Shown here: positions 34,092-43,209 of the stretch, piece by piece | Layout: each line of letters opens with the position of its first letter | Position numbering within the stretch: the first letter of the stretch is position 1 | Source: JALOLG01 sp963776935 | Lineage (GTDB): Bacteria; Actinomycetota; Acidimicrobiia; Acidimicrobiales; Ilumatobacteraceae | Length of the DNA stretch: 64,000 nucleotides | Direction of reading: 5' to 3' | Assembly (NCBI GenBank): GCA_963776935.1 | Contig: CAVZOP010000002.1 | Location: forward strand, 1,550,001 to 1,614,000 | The notes under the pieces: model-generated | Seen by the model: the letters and a program-made list of their open reading frames with translations, nothing else | Told to the model about the DNA's origin: nothing | The model's database searches: none | Program-made: the position numbers and the translations under genes

Positions 34092-35477
34092 TCAGCCGGA
34101 GGCGCCGCCGGTGAAGTTCCAGGACGCCAGGTGCAGGGCGGGGCACGACCATCGCGGTGCGGTTGCCGTGTACGTGTCACCGGGCACGGGGGTCGCGGTG
34201 CGGCCGACCGCCGTCACGTTGCCCGGCATCAGCGCCTGCGCGTACGACTGCGTGAAGCGGAAGTTGCGCAGCGGAGTGGTGACTTGGCCGTCCTCGATCA
34301 GCCACACGCCGTTGCGCGTGAGGCCGGTGATGGCGAGGGTGCGGGGGTCGAGCATCCGGGTGTACCAGAAGTCGGACACGAGCACTCCACGCTGCACACC
34401 GGCGACCAACGCCGCGACGGACGAGTCGGCGGCGGGCCCGTCGACCTCGTCGGCAACTGCAGTCTCATCGCCCGACGGGAGCAGGCCGAGGTGGCGGGCG
34501 GCCGGGCCCCACGAGAACGTCGTTTCGCCGCCGTGCCCGGTCGGGGCCTGCCCGGCCTCGGCAGCCGAGCGGCGGTCGTGTGTGAGCGACGCCGTCGTCC
34601 CCCGGTCGACGAGCACCAGCCGCTGGCAGGGCGTGCCTTCGTTGTCGTAATCGAGCCCGACTGCGAGCGGGTCGTCGACCAGTGTGATCGCCGGGTCGAA
34701 CTGGTCCTCGCCCAGCCGTACGAACGAGCGCCGCTCGTTGACCATCTTGCCGTTGAATCCGGCGGCCGCGACGCTCTCGAGGATGTCGGCGACGGCCGTC
34801 GGCTCGAGCACCACCTCGTAGTGGCCGGGCGCCAGTTCGATCGGCTCAGCCCAGGCGCTGGCCTTGGCCGCGGCGCGGGCGCCGAGGGCGGCACCGTCGA
34901 GGTCGGCGAGGGCGAGCGGGGCATGGCGCGCCAGTCCGTCGGCACCGTCGCGACGGGCGATGCCCGACAGACCGCATTCGACGGCTGCGCCGGTCAGCGA
35001 CTGCCCGGCCGAGTTGGCGAAGCCGCCCGTCCAGTGATTCGAGCGGCAGTAGCCCGCCGCCTCGAGCCCGCCGGCACCGTCGACGAAGGCTCGTACGACC
35101 CTCGCCCGCTCGGCCGGGGTCGCGTCGGCGGAGGCTGGATCGACCCCCGCCGCCCGGCTCGGCTCGACCGGCGGTGCGAGGCCCGGCCATCCGGGATCGT
35201 GTGGCGCCACCTTCACGGAGTCGACGACGCGCCCGACGAGCGCCTGCAGCCCGTGTTCGTCGATCGCCGTCGCCGACCCGGAAGCCGTGCGGCCGTCATG
35301 GTGGATTCGAACGCGCACCCGCGTGACGTCTTCGGCCACGTTCTGGTGGATCACCGAGTTGGCGAAGCGGGTCAGCGCCAGCCGATTGTGATCGGCCGCG
35401 GCCTCGACCTCGGCCCCAGGCAGGGCGGCGGTGACCAGCTCAACGACGGACGTCGCGAGATCGAGCTCGGCGGTCAT
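34092..35477 (-). CDS. pmbA: PmbA/TldE-like metalloprotease-family protein
   Basis: A 461-residue protein starting MTAELDLATSVVELVTAALP. Family features are NRLALTRFANSVIHQNVAED near the N-terminus, LAPGHYEVVLEPTAVADIL in the middle and the conserved EGTPCQRLVLVDRG. The C-terminal half contains VLVSDFWYTRMLDPRTLAITG and TRNGVWLIEDGQVTTPLRNF, typical for TldE/PmbA. TldE lacks the zinc site and acts with TldD as a heterodimer that trims unfolded peptides and peptide natural products. Its start overlaps the tldD stop (ATGA), a conserved pair. Confidence 0.93.
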   Translation of the reverse strand: MTAELDLATSVVELVTAALPGAEVEAAADHNRLALTRFANSVIHQNVAEDVTRVRVRIHHDGRTASGSATAIDEHGLQALVGRVVDSVKVAPHDPGWPGLAPPVEPSRAAGVDPASADATPAERARVVRAFVDGAGGLEAAGYCRSNHWTGGFANSAGQSLTGAAVECGLSGIARRDGADGLARHAPLALADLDGAALGARAAAKASAWAEPIELAPGHYEVVLEPTAVADILESVAAAGFNGKMVNERRSFVRLGEDQFDPAITLVDDPLAVGLDYDNEGTPCQRLVLVDRGTTASLTHDRRSAAEAGQAPTGHGGETTFSWGPAARHLGLLPSGDETAVADEVDGPAADSSVAALVAGVQRGVLVSDFWYTRMLDPRTLAITGLTRNGVWLIEDGQVTTPLRNFRFTQSYAQALMPGNVTAVGRTATPVPGDTYTATAPRWSCPALHLASWNFTGGASG

Positions 35478-36910
35478 GCCCGGACCCCGACTCGAACGTT
35501 GCGGAAGCGTGCCGGTGCCGCGGGGTGGCCGGTGTGGCCGATCTGACCCGGTTGGCCCTTGCCACAGTTCGGTGTCCCCCACACCACGATCTCCGACGAC
35601 AACATGTCCATCGACGACCAGAACTGCGGCCCGATGCCGGTGTACGTCGGGTTCCGCAGCAGCCGGCCGAGCTGGCCGTTCTTGACCTCGTACCCGACCT
35701 CGGTGCCGAACTGGAAGTTCAGCCGGCGGTCGTCGATCGACCACGATCGGTTGGTCTCCATGTAGATGCCGTCATCGGTCGCGGCGACGATCTCGTCGAA
35801 CGTGTGCGGGCCGGGCTCGAGCCCGACGTTCGTCATCCGCACCATCGGCAGCCTGGCCCAGCCGTCGGCGCGCACGCTGCCCGCATAGTCGAGGCCGGCG
35901 ACTGCGGCCGAGTCGCGCCCGGCGAGCACGCCCACCCATGTGCCATCGCGAACGGCGTCCCGAATGACGGCAGGCGTCCCCTCGTCGTCGTACCCGAACG
36001 ACCCGAGAGCACCCGGGATCGTCGGATCGATCGTGATATTCATCAACTCCGACCCGTACTTCATCGAGCCCAGCTGCGCCAGATCGAGCCACGACGTGCC
36101 GGCGTAGGCGGCCTCCCACCCCAGGATCCGGTCGAGCTCGATGGCGTGGCCGACGGACTCGTGGATCTGCAGGGCGAGCTGCTCGGCGCCGAGGATCAAC
36201 GTCGTCTCGCCGCTGGGACACGGGGGCGCACTGAGCAACTCCCTCGCCTCGGACCCGACGCGGGCCGCGTGAGCTTCGACGTCGAGGCCGTCGACGAACT
36301 CCCAGCCGCGCGTCGCGTACTGACCACGGGCCGCCGGATACGAACGACGTTGCGTCTCACCGTCACCGATCGCCGTCGCCATGATCCCGGCGCCGCACTC
36401 CCGGATGCGTTGGTCGATGCGATGGCCTTCGCTCGACACGAACCACTTCTGCGTGTCCCACGACTGGTACATCGCCTCGGCGAGGTCGGCACCGTGCTGG
36501 GTCATCGTCGTCGTCGCCCGCTCGAGCAAGTCACCCTTGACGGACAAGGCGACAGTGAACGGATCGATCACGCACTCACTCGCCCACGATCCCGTCACCG
36601 GCACGCTCGGCACGAGCGCGGCCGCACCCCGCGAGACCAAGGCGCTGGCGGCCGCGATCTCGGCCGCCTTCGCGCCTGCATCACGTACGGCGCGGTCACC
36701 GAGATCCGGAATGGCGAAGAACCCCCACCCGGATCCGACCAGGGCACGCACCCCGATGCCCGAATCGCCGTCCTGCGTGACCGCTTCGATCTCTCCGTTG
36801 CGGGCCGACATCGACTCGTGACGGCGGTGCATGACCCGGACATCGGCGTAGCGGGCACCCGCGTCGAGGGCGGCCTGCACGGCCGTCTCGGCGGCCTGGA
36901 ACTCGCTCAT
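35474..36910 (-). CDS. tldD: TldD-like metalloprotease
   Basis: A 478-residue protein. The zinc-binding HExxxH motif is present as QIHESVGHAIELDRILGWEA near residue 250. Also seen are the N-terminal YADVRVMHRRHESMSARNGE, the Gly-rich FGYDDEGTPAVIRDAV, and the C-terminal SWSIDDRRLNFQFGTEVGYE, NPTYTGIGPQFWSSMDMLS and GTPNCGKGQPGQIGHTGHPA. TldD and TldE form one protease; in other bacteria it completes some peptide antibiotics and degrades CcdA-type antitoxins. No such substrate gene is evident here. Confidence 0.95.
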   Translation of the reverse strand: MSEFQAAETAVQAALDAGARYADVRVMHRRHESMSARNGEIEAVTQDGDSGIGVRALVGSGWGFFAIPDLGDRAVRDAGAKAAEIAAASALVSRGAAALVPSVPVTGSWASECVIDPFTVALSVKGDLLERATTTMTQHGADLAEAMYQSWDTQKWFVSSEGHRIDQRIRECGAGIMATAIGDGETQRRSYPAARGQYATRGWEFVDGLDVEAHAARVGSEARELLSAPPCPSGETTLILGAEQLALQIHESVGHAIELDRILGWEAAYAGTSWLDLAQLGSMKYGSELMNITIDPTIPGALGSFGYDDEGTPAVIRDAVRDGTWVGVLAGRDSAAVAGLDYAGSVRADGWARLPMVRMTNVGLEPGPHTFDEIVAATDDGIYMETNRSWSIDDRRLNFQFGTEVGYEVKNGQLGRLLRNPTYTGIGPQFWSSMDMLSSEIVVWGTPNCGKGQPGQIGHTGHPAAPARFRNVRVGVRA

Positions 36911-36973
36911 GCGCCGACCATAGAGGAGTCGCCGGCATCGTCGCGAGCGACCTCCACGCACGTCCTCGTCGAT

Positions 36974-37822
36974 CTATGCGTGCTCCGTCGCGGCGACGAA
37001 CTCGCCGATCACCTTCCAGTAGGCGGCGGGCTGGTCCATCCACGTGAAGTGGCCGGCGCCGGCGATCACCTCGAGCCGCCCCACCCCGTCGCCGAGCGCG
37101 CCGACGATCTCGACCGCCGCATCGACGGGAGTGACGGGGTCCAAGTCGCCGACGCAGACAAGTGTCGGGCACTCGATTCTCGCGAGCTGATCGACGACGT
37201 CGAGCCGGCGCAGCAACTCCATGCCGTGCTCGCCCACTGCCTGGTTCCGCACGATGCGGGCTCGCGCGTGCGGATCTGGGACCTGGCGACCGAACGCGGC
37301 GAGGACACGGTTCCACTCCTCGTCGGACACCGGATCCCCGCCGTAGTCACGACGGGCGAGCTCCGCCACATCGTCTCCCGCGACGCGGCGGAAGGCCTCG
37401 ACCGTTCGCTCCAGGTCGAACCGGGCGCACGTGGACTGGAGCACCACGGCTCTCGCGTGGTCGGGGTGGCGCGCCGCGTAGAGCATGGCAACGATCCCAC
37501 CCATCGAGTGTCCGTACACGACCGGTCTGGTAACGCCGATCGCGTTGCAGAACGCGCGGACGTCGTCGGCACAGACTTCGAAGGTCCAGCTCGTCGGATC
37601 GTGCCGCGCCGAGCGGCCATGGTCCCGCAGGTCCAGGTACACCACTTGCGCCTGGGTCGTCAGCGCTGCGAAGTCGGGCTTGAGGTACGAGTGGTCGTAG
37701 CTGCCGGGTCCACCGTGCAACAACACGACGGTCGGCCGTTCGTACATCGTCGAACCATCGGGCACGAGCGCTGGTCCGTCGATGTCGAACCACAGTCGGG
37801 TCCCGTTCACCTCCACCTGCAC
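36974..37822 (-). CDS. Alpha/beta hydrolase, proline iminopeptidase-like
   Basis: A 282-residue hydrolase, GTG start at 37822 with GGAGAG upstream. It has VVLLHGGPGSYDHSYLKPDF (oxyanion HGGPG, typical of the prolyl iminopeptidase group), VVYGHSMGGIVAMLYAARHP (nucleophile Ser), and a C-terminal AGHFTWMDQP (catalytic His), with Asp in VGDLDPVTPVDAA. The substrate may be a peptide or a lactone or ester. It stands 63 bases upstream of tldD on the same strand and might be co-transcribed. Confidence 0.88.
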   Translation of the reverse strand: MQVEVNGTRLWFDIDGPALVPDGSTMYERPTVVLLHGGPGSYDHSYLKPDFAALTTQAQVVYLDLRDHGRSARHDPTSWTFEVCADDVRAFCNAIGVTRPVVYGHSMGGIVAMLYAARHPDHARAVVLQSTCARFDLERTVEAFRRVAGDDVAELARRDYGGDPVSDEEWNRVLAAFGRQVPDPHARARIVRNQAVGEHGMELLRRLDVVDQLARIECPTLVCVGDLDPVTPVDAAVEIVGALGDGVGRLEVIAGAGHFTWMDQPAAYWKVIGEFVAATEHA

Positions 37823-38082
37823 GCGACTCTCCTGTCTCGCAAACCGCCCGATCGTCAGCCCGTCCCGCACTCGCTCGGTGCGACAACGGTAGATCCGGAG
37901 GTGCGAGCCGAAGGATGTCGACCGTGCCCGTGCTGGCGGCGGGAGGTCCGTTCAACCGGGTCCGTGGTCTGTCGTACTGTGCGGCGCCATGCATGAACTC
38001 AGTCGAGGCCTCGGATCCGATGACGGCTTCGTTGGGGACCACGAACACGGACAATCGCACGACGGCCCGTACGCTCGACACC

Positions 38083-38340
38083 ATGGCAACTGCTTCCCCG
38101 TCGCCGACACCGAACCCCGACGCGATGAAGTTCACACTCGACATCAAATTGCCGGCGATGGTCAACCTGGCGGGCCCCGAGGCCGCGGTCGGAATGCCGT
38201 TCGCCGAGGCGGTGTTCGCGGCCGGCGGGGTCGCGTCGATCTTCGGAGTGAACGACTTCGTCACCGTGACCCGCCAATCGGGAGCCGAGTGGGAGCCGAT
38301 CGTGGCAACCGTCGTGGCCGCGGCCGCCGAGCACCTGTAG
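38083..38340 (+). CDS. Nfu N-terminal domain-like protein
   Basis: An 85-residue protein starting MATASPSPTPNPDAMKFTLD, which matches the start of Nfu/NifU N-terminal (scaffold) domains (TPNPxAxKF). It continues GPEAAVGMPFAEAVFAAGGV and SIFGVNDFVTVTRQSGAEWE. The C-terminal CxxC domain that carries the Fe-S cluster is missing, so it cannot itself hold a cluster in the usual manner. In some bacteria such single domains occur alone with unknown role. An earlier in-frame start (38020) is possible. Confidence 0.8.
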   Translation: MATASPSPTPNPDAMKFTLDIKLPAMVNLAGPEAAVGMPFAEAVFAAGGVASIFGVNDFVTVTRQSGAEWEPIVATVVAAAAEHL

Positions 38341-38382
38341 CGCGACTGGTGAACGGACGTCATCACCACCCGGGAACTCGAC

Positions 38383-39414
38383 ATGCCGGTGACGGCAGGT
38401 AACCGCGCCGTCGTCGTCGGACTCGACGTCGGCGGCACGAAGACCAACGCCACCGTGCTCGACGACACGGGTGTGTTCCTGATCGACCGGATGACCGAGG
38501 CACCGAGTCGCGTGCACGAGGGGCCGGCGGCGGCCATCGAAGCGATCGGGGATGCGATGGATCTCGCCTTGGCGATCGCCGGCCGGACTCGTGACGACGT
38601 CCGCGCCGTCGGCCTCGACACGCCGGGGCCGGCCAGCGCGGGCGGTGTCATCTCGGCCCGCGGGGCCACCAACTTCGCCGAGCCCGTTTGGTGGGGATTC
38701 GACTTCCGCGCGGCCGTCGAACGTTCCCTGCACCTGCCCGTCATCTACAACAACGACGGCAACGCGGCTGCGTTGTACGCGCACCAACGACTGTTCGGAC
38801 CTGATGCCAGACGTCGCTCATCGATCTCGGCGATCGTCGGAACCGGGCTCGGCGGCGGGGTGATCGAATCCGGAGAGGTCGTGCGCGGCGCGTCCGGCAT
38901 GGCCGGTGAGCTCGGCCACGTCCACATCCCGATGGACGGCCTGCTCGTGAGTGGGCAGCCGGTCCCCCACTGCAACTGCGGATTCTTCGGCGATGTCGAG
39001 AGCGTCGCCTCGTTGAGCGGTATCGAGAACAACCTGTTGCCGTACTGGCTCACGAGGTATCCCGACCATCCCCTGGCCGCCGAACCGTCGCTCAGCGCGG
39101 CAGCCAAGTCCGTACGCGGTTTCGGTGAGCGAGGTGACGAGATGGCACTGCAGGTCTTCGAGCAGCAGGCGATGGCGATCGGGCGGATGTTCACGATCGC
39201 GTCCAACTTCACCGACCCCGACGCCTACTTCGTCGGTGGGGGCGTGATCGAAGCCGCGCCGCACTTCCGTGACTGGTTCGTCACCAAGGTGCGCGAGCAC
39301 ACGCTTCTGCGTGAGGAGCAGGCCCTCGTCGCGACCATCACGCTCGTGCCAGACCTCGACATGGCGGGCGCCCGCGGCTCGGCGATGGCCGCGCTGCACG
39401 CGATCCGACCGTAG
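38383..39414 (+). CDS. ROK-family sugar kinase
   Basis: A 343-residue protein. The ATP-binding DVGGTKTNATVLDDTG lies at residue 15; sugar-binding and catalytic features follow in LPVIYNNDGNAAALYAHQRL (catalytic Asp), GTGLGGGVIESGEVVRGASG and ELGHVHIPMDG. The zinc motif of ROK kinases (GHxxxxxxGxxCxCGxxGCxE) is modified here: HCNCGFFGDVESVAS keeps two Cys and has Phe-Gly-Asp in place of the third. Length is near the 300-340 typical value. Sugar specificity (glucose, N-acetylmannosamine or other) cannot be told. Confidence 0.85.
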   Translation: MPVTAGNRAVVVGLDVGGTKTNATVLDDTGVFLIDRMTEAPSRVHEGPAAAIEAIGDAMDLALAIAGRTRDDVRAVGLDTPGPASAGGVISARGATNFAEPVWWGFDFRAAVERSLHLPVIYNNDGNAAALYAHQRLFGPDARRRSSISAIVGTGLGGGVIESGEVVRGASGMAGELGHVHIPMDGLLVSGQPVPHCNCGFFGDVESVASLSGIENNLLPYWLTRYPDHPLAAEPSLSAAAKSVRGFGERGDEMALQVFEQQAMAIGRMFTIASNFTDPDAYFVGGGVIEAAPHFRDWFVTKVREHTLLREEQALVATITLVPDLDMAGARGSAMAALHAIRP

Positions 39415-39432
39415 AAGCCACGTCCCGGCGCG

Positions 39433-39918
39433 TCAGTCGAGCCGAACGTCGTCGAGGTCGACTCCGCACAACGCGGCGAGTGCTTCGACGACGAGCTCGT
39501 GGTCCACCCGCTCGGGTAGCCCCGAGACGGTCAATGCGCCGACGCACCCGACACCGTCGACGACGATCGGGAAACTGCCGCCGTGGCTCGCCACGTCGCG
39601 GCCGGGAAGCCCCATCAGGTCGAGCACCGATTCACCGTCGCGCTCGGCTTCCAGTCCGATCGCGTAGGAGGGGCGGTGCAGCCACTCGACCACGTTGCGC
39701 TTGCGCCGAGCCCAGTCGGCGTTGGCCGGCGAAGTTCCCGGCATCGCGTGCAGGAACACCGTGTTGCCACCGAGTCGCACCTCGATGGTGACCGCGGCAC
39801 CGCTGTCGATCGCCCGCTGACGAAGATCGCTTCCCAGTCGCCAGGCGGTGTCCTCGTCGAATGCCGTGAGGTGGAGTCGACGTTGTTGTTCGCCGATGCG
39901 GTCGAGGTCGCCGGTCAT
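39433..39918 (-). CDS. UPF0303-like heme-degrading-domain protein
   Basis: A 161-residue protein starting MTGDLDRIGEQQRRLHLTAF. It shows the UPF0303/HbpS-like layout: DTAWRLGSDLRQRAIDSGAA, TVFLHAMPGTSPANADWARR, KRNVVEWLHRPSYAIGLEAE and VASHGGSFPIVVDGVGCVGA, which is the Gly-rich loop near the end. Related proteins are annotated as heme-binding or heme-degrading, but biochemical roles in this subgroup are open. It converges with the ROK kinase gene, ending 18 bases from it. Confidence 0.8.
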   Translation of the reverse strand: MTGDLDRIGEQQRRLHLTAFDEDTAWRLGSDLRQRAIDSGAAVTIEVRLGGNTVFLHAMPGTSPANADWARRKRNVVEWLHRPSYAIGLEAERDGESVLDLMGLPGRDVASHGGSFPIVVDGVGCVGALTVSGLPERVDHELVVEALAALCGVDLDDVRLD

Positions 39919-39942
39919 CGCCTCACGGTACAGAACCGAGAT

Positions 39943-41112
39943 TCACCGGATGGTCGAGTCCGTCACCTGCGGAGCTCCGAGGCCGAGGAAGAAGATCCCC
40001 GGGAAGCCGGCGGTCTCGAAGCCGCGACTCACATTGCGTTCGAGCACCGAATGCGAGATGCGCAGCTCGCCGGTCCGGTTGTTGGAGACGAAGAAGATCG
40101 CGCCACCGCCCTCGTTGGCGATGTTGTCGCGCACGATGGTGCCGGCGAGGTCGAGGGTGAACAGGTTGCCGTCGAGGTAGATCGCCCCTCCACTGCCTCC
40201 GCCCGGCTGTCCCGGACGAGCCGGGTTGGCGCCACTGCCGATCGCGTTGCCGTCGGTGAAGACGCTGTTGTAGATCTGCCACGACACGCCGATGCTGGAG
40301 ATCGCAGCACCGTTCGAGCAGGTGTTGCCTTCGCCCGGACTCCCGCCGAACGTGCTCGTCGCGACGACTACCGGCAACCCTTCGTACTGGCTGAGCACGC
40401 GCAGCGCCGCCCCGCCCAGATCAGGCCCGGTCGAGTCACAGCGGTTGGCCGTGAACCTGCTCTCGATCACCTTCACCCGGCCTCCCCGCACGAACACCGC
40501 TCCCCCGCCGCCGCCCTCGTACAGGTCGCCGGTGCTGTTGCCCTGCGTGAAATGCAGGCCCTGGATGGTGAGCCGTGGATGGTCCTGGTTCTGGCAGTGC
40601 GAGGTGGTCCAGATCTGCGCCGGATCGCACGTGTTCATGTACAGGATGCGCCGTTGACCGGCGCCGCTGAGCGTCACCTTGCCGCCTCCGTCGATCACGA
40701 CGACGGGAGACGTGTTGACCACCTTGGCGGTCGCGGTCATCACGATCGCGACCGGGTCGGGTCCGCAGTCGAACGTGATGATCCCGCCCAGCGCGACCGC
40801 ATCGACGACCGCCTGCGATGTGCAGCTCGCGGGAGTTCCGCTCCCGATCACGCGATCGGGGCGCGACGTGTCGACGGGCCGCGCGTCGGCCGGCAGCGGT
40901 ACCCCTCCGGGATTCCCCGGTGGCGGGAGTGCAAGGCGTCGGGCGCGGACGCCGGCCGATGCCGGACCGTCGATGCGCTCCAAAGCGGCACTCGCCGCGG
41001 CGGCTTCGACAGGACCTGCGACACGAGGCGTGGTGCCACGATCGGCGACGACGATCGAGCCGAGCGCCGCAAGCGCAGCGAGCGCGACGACGGCGGTCGT
41101 TCGGGCACTCAC
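39943..41112 (-). CDS. Secreted right-handed beta-helix protein
   Basis: A 389-residue protein with a signal peptide (MSARTTAVVALAALAALGSI). After about 90 residues of Pro/Ala-rich sequence comes a repeated pattern of short strands and turns: GGIITFDCGPDPVAIVMTAT, VVVIDGGGKVTLSGAGQRRI, FVRGGRVKVIESRFTANRCD and GGAIFFVSNNRTGELRISHS. GGA[IV]F turns repeat every 25-40 residues, as in polymorphic outer-membrane-type and pectate-lyase-like beta helices. No catalytic triad is evident. Likely located outside the membrane; a surface or adhesin role is possible. It ends soon after a last coil, perhaps slightly truncated. Confidence 0.8.
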   Translation of the reverse strand: MSARTTAVVALAALAALGSIVVADRGTTPRVAGPVEAAAASAALERIDGPASAGVRARRLALPPPGNPGGVPLPADARPVDTSRPDRVIGSGTPASCTSQAVVDAVALGGIITFDCGPDPVAIVMTATAKVVNTSPVVVIDGGGKVTLSGAGQRRILYMNTCDPAQIWTTSHCQNQDHPRLTIQGLHFTQGNSTGDLYEGGGGGAVFVRGGRVKVIESRFTANRCDSTGPDLGGAALRVLSQYEGLPVVVATSTFGGSPGEGNTCSNGAAISSIGVSWQIYNSVFTDGNAIGSGANPARPGQPGGGSGGAIYLDGNLFTLDLAGTIVRDNIANEGGGAIFFVSNNRTGELRISHSVLERNVSRGFETAGFPGIFFLGLGAPQVTDSTIR

Positions 41113-41166
41113 GGCCTCAGTATCGCCGACACATGCGCCCGATCGCCCACGAGTCCCAGATCTGAT

Positions 41167-41850
41167 CTATGGGAGCTGGACGATCGACGCGTCGTGGCTC
41201 AGATGCACGGCAGTCGGTCGGAGCGCACGTACCCGCGCCAGCGACCCGCGTGCAGCGGTTCGCCATGACTCGTCGTGAAGGTTCGTGCCTGCCGGCTCAC
41301 CGGTGCGCACCTCGGTTGCCGTGAACGCACACTGGGCACCCAGCACCACTCGACGTTCGCCCGCTTCGACGACCACCGACTGGTGCCCGGGCGTGTGGCC
41401 GGGCGTGGCGACGAGGCGCACACCGTCCGCGATCTCCTGATCGCCGTCCACGAGCCGCAGGCGGTCGGGCGGGATCGCCGCCCACTCGGCGATCGTGTAG
41501 TGGGGACGCTGGGCGACCCCATGTTCGGTCGTCTGCACGAACACCGGCGCGTCGACCAGCCGCTGTTGGCCGCAATGGTCGAAGTGGAGATGGGACAGCA
41601 CGACCGCGTCGATGTCGCCGATGGCGAGATCCACTGACGCGAGCGCGTCGTCGAGCGTCACGACCTCCGGTCCGTACCAGCCGTTGATGACTTCACTGTC
41701 TTCGCCGACGCCAGTGTCGACGAGGATCACACCGTCGGGATGGCGGATCGCCCAGGCGTGGACCGGGAAGGCCTGGAAGGTGGCGTGCTCTGGGTGCCAC
41801 TCGGGTACCCGGGTGACGTGCGCCAGCGTCAGACGTGCGATGGTCGGCAT
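41167..41850 (-). CDS. Metallo-beta-lactamase-fold hydrolase
   Basis: A 227-residue protein with the MBL metal site: VVLSHLHFDHCGQ (HxHxDH), a His in LVATPGHTPGHQSVVV, Asp in LVDTGVGEDSEV, and a C-terminal His in AVHLSHDASIVQ. The order HPDGVILVDTGVGEDSEVIN and TVRGHTPGH-like region is most like quorum-quenching lactonases and related lactone hydrolases. Start ATG 41850 is chosen; GTG 41865 is also possible. It is divergent from the DUF4097 gene, 69 bases away. Confidence 0.88.
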   Translation of the reverse strand: MPTIARLTLAHVTRVPEWHPEHATFQAFPVHAWAIRHPDGVILVDTGVGEDSEVINGWYGPEVVTLDDALASVDLAIGDIDAVVLSHLHFDHCGQQRLVDAPVFVQTTEHGVAQRPHYTIAEWAAIPPDRLRLVDGDQEIADGVRLVATPGHTPGHQSVVVEAGERRVVLGAQCAFTATEVRTGEPAGTNLHDESWRTAARGSLARVRALRPTAVHLSHDASIVQLP

Positions 41851-41919
41851 CTCGAGCAGTGGCACTGCTCCACCGTACGGGGTGGGTTCGCGAGCCTCGA
41901 CGTCGACGGTGATGCGAGA

Positions 41920-42621
41920 ATGCCCGCCATGGTCCTACCGCCCGCCGATGCCCGACTTCGCTTGCGGATCAGCGCGGTGTCGGGCGGTGTCACGGTCACT
42001 TCCGAACCCCGCCCCGACGTCGTCGTCGAACGCGGTGGCGCCGTCATCCCCACCGCTGACGGAGCAGTCGAGATCCGCGCCGGGCGTCCCTCGGACTCGC
42101 TTCACGTGAGATGTCCGCAACACGCCGACGTCATGGTCGGGACCCGATCGGGTGGCGTGGAGCTGGTCGGCCTCTTCGGCACGGTCGGAATCACGTCGCA
42201 GAGTGGCTCGATCCGTGTCGAGACGGTTGCCGAAGCAGATCTGCGCACGGTCTCCGGCAGGGTCGAGCTCGACCGGTGTGACGGTCGATGCCGCGTCTCC
42301 ACCACGAGCGGACACATCAAGGTCGGCGGCACCGGCGACACGGAGATCTCGACCACGTCGGGATCCGTGGAGGTCCTCAACGCCGCGGGCGCCGCCCAGG
42401 TCCGTTCGGTCAGCGGCACGGTCACGCTCTCCTCGTCGGCCAGAGGTCCTGTCAGAGCAAGCACCGTCTCGGGCTCGATCACGATCCGACTTCCGCCCGG
42501 TCTCCGCCCCACCGTGCGGTCGTCGGGCCGTGGCACCGTGAAGAGCAGCTTCGAGCCCGGCGACGACGTGCTCGTCGACATCGCCAGCGTCAGTGGCACC
42601 GTCCGGCTCGTCGCGACCTGA
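41920..42621 (+). CDS. DUF4097-type beta-helix/adhesin-like protein
   Basis: A 233-residue beta-rich protein with many short Ser/Thr/Gly repeats: LRLRISAVSGGVTVTSEPRP, VGITSQSGSIRVETVAEADL, RTVSGRVELDRCDG and VSGTVTLSSSARG, RASTVSGSITIRLPPGLRP. SGSI/SGTV turns repeat roughly every 20 residues, the mark of DUF4097 domains (DUF2807-like). No signal peptide is evident. Its stop overlaps the start of the adenylate cyclase gene, so both are coupled. The function is unknown. Confidence 0.82.
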   Translation: MPAMVLPPADARLRLRISAVSGGVTVTSEPRPDVVVERGGAVIPTADGAVEIRAGRPSDSLHVRCPQHADVMVGTRSGGVELVGLFGTVGITSQSGSIRVETVAEADLRTVSGRVELDRCDGRCRVSTTSGHIKVGGTGDTEISTTSGSVEVLNAAGAAQVRSVSGTVTLSSSARGPVRASTVSGSITIRLPPGLRPTVRSSGRGTVKSSFEPGDDVLVDIASVSGTVRLVAT

Positions 42622-43154
42622 TGGCGGCGCCGACCCGCACAACGTCGAAAGGGGTCGAGGGAACCATCGTGTTCACCGACATCGTCGGCTTCACCGACTT
42701 CACCGCCACGCGCGGCGACGCCGAGGCATTGCAGCTGCTGGCGGCCCAGGACCGCGTGGTTCAAGCAGCACTGCCCGACGGGGCACGCGTCGTCAAGGAG
42801 ATCGGTGACGGACTGCTGCTCTGGTTCCCTGACCCGGTATCCGCTCTGGGCAGTGCCTTTGATCTCCACCGTGGCTTCGAGGCCGAGTCGGCGGCGACCG
42901 GACTTCCACTCTGGATCCGAGTTGGGATGCACCACGGCACGGCCCTCCAGCGCGGCGATGACGTCATCGGCCACGACGTCAACGTGGCGGCGAGGATCGT
43001 CGGGGTCGCAGCACCCGGCGAGGTGCTCGTCTCGGATGCGGTGCAAACGATGGTGGATCCGGGCGCGGCTCACGCGTGCTTCACCGAGCTGGGCCCGGTC
43101 GTGATGAAGGGCATCCCCCAGCCCATCCGGCTCTGGCGCGCCACGCCCCGCTGA
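42621..43154 (+). CDS. Class III adenylate/guanylate cyclase domain protein
   Basis: A 177-residue single-domain protein. It has TIVFTDIVGFTDFTATRGDA with the first metal-binding Asp, DGARVVKEIGDGLLLWFPDP with the second Asp (GDG), and HDVNVAARIVGVAAPGEVLV with the Asn/Arg catalytic pair (NVAAR). This matches class III cyclases making cyclic AMP or GMP. There is no sensor, membrane or HAMP part, so regulation must come from elsewhere or from partners. Overlap with the DUF4097 stop (TGATG) couples the two. Confidence 0.9.
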   Translation: MAAPTRTTSKGVEGTIVFTDIVGFTDFTATRGDAEALQLLAAQDRVVQAALPDGARVVKEIGDGLLLWFPDPVSALGSAFDLHRGFEAESAATGLPLWIRVGMHHGTALQRGDDVIGHDVNVAARIVGVAAPGEVLVSDAVQTMVDPGAAHACFTELGPVVMKGIPQPIRLWRATPR

Positions 43155-43209
43155 CGGCAGTGTTCCCGGCCGGCCCCGGCGGCCGCGGCGTGCTGCGTAG
43201 GCTGCGCCG

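Noticed and set aside
35525..37996. Open frame of about 823 codons opposite tldD and the iminopeptidase-like gene
   Set aside because: It spans several real genes and a gap, and has the low-complexity Arg/Val composition of antisense shadow frames.
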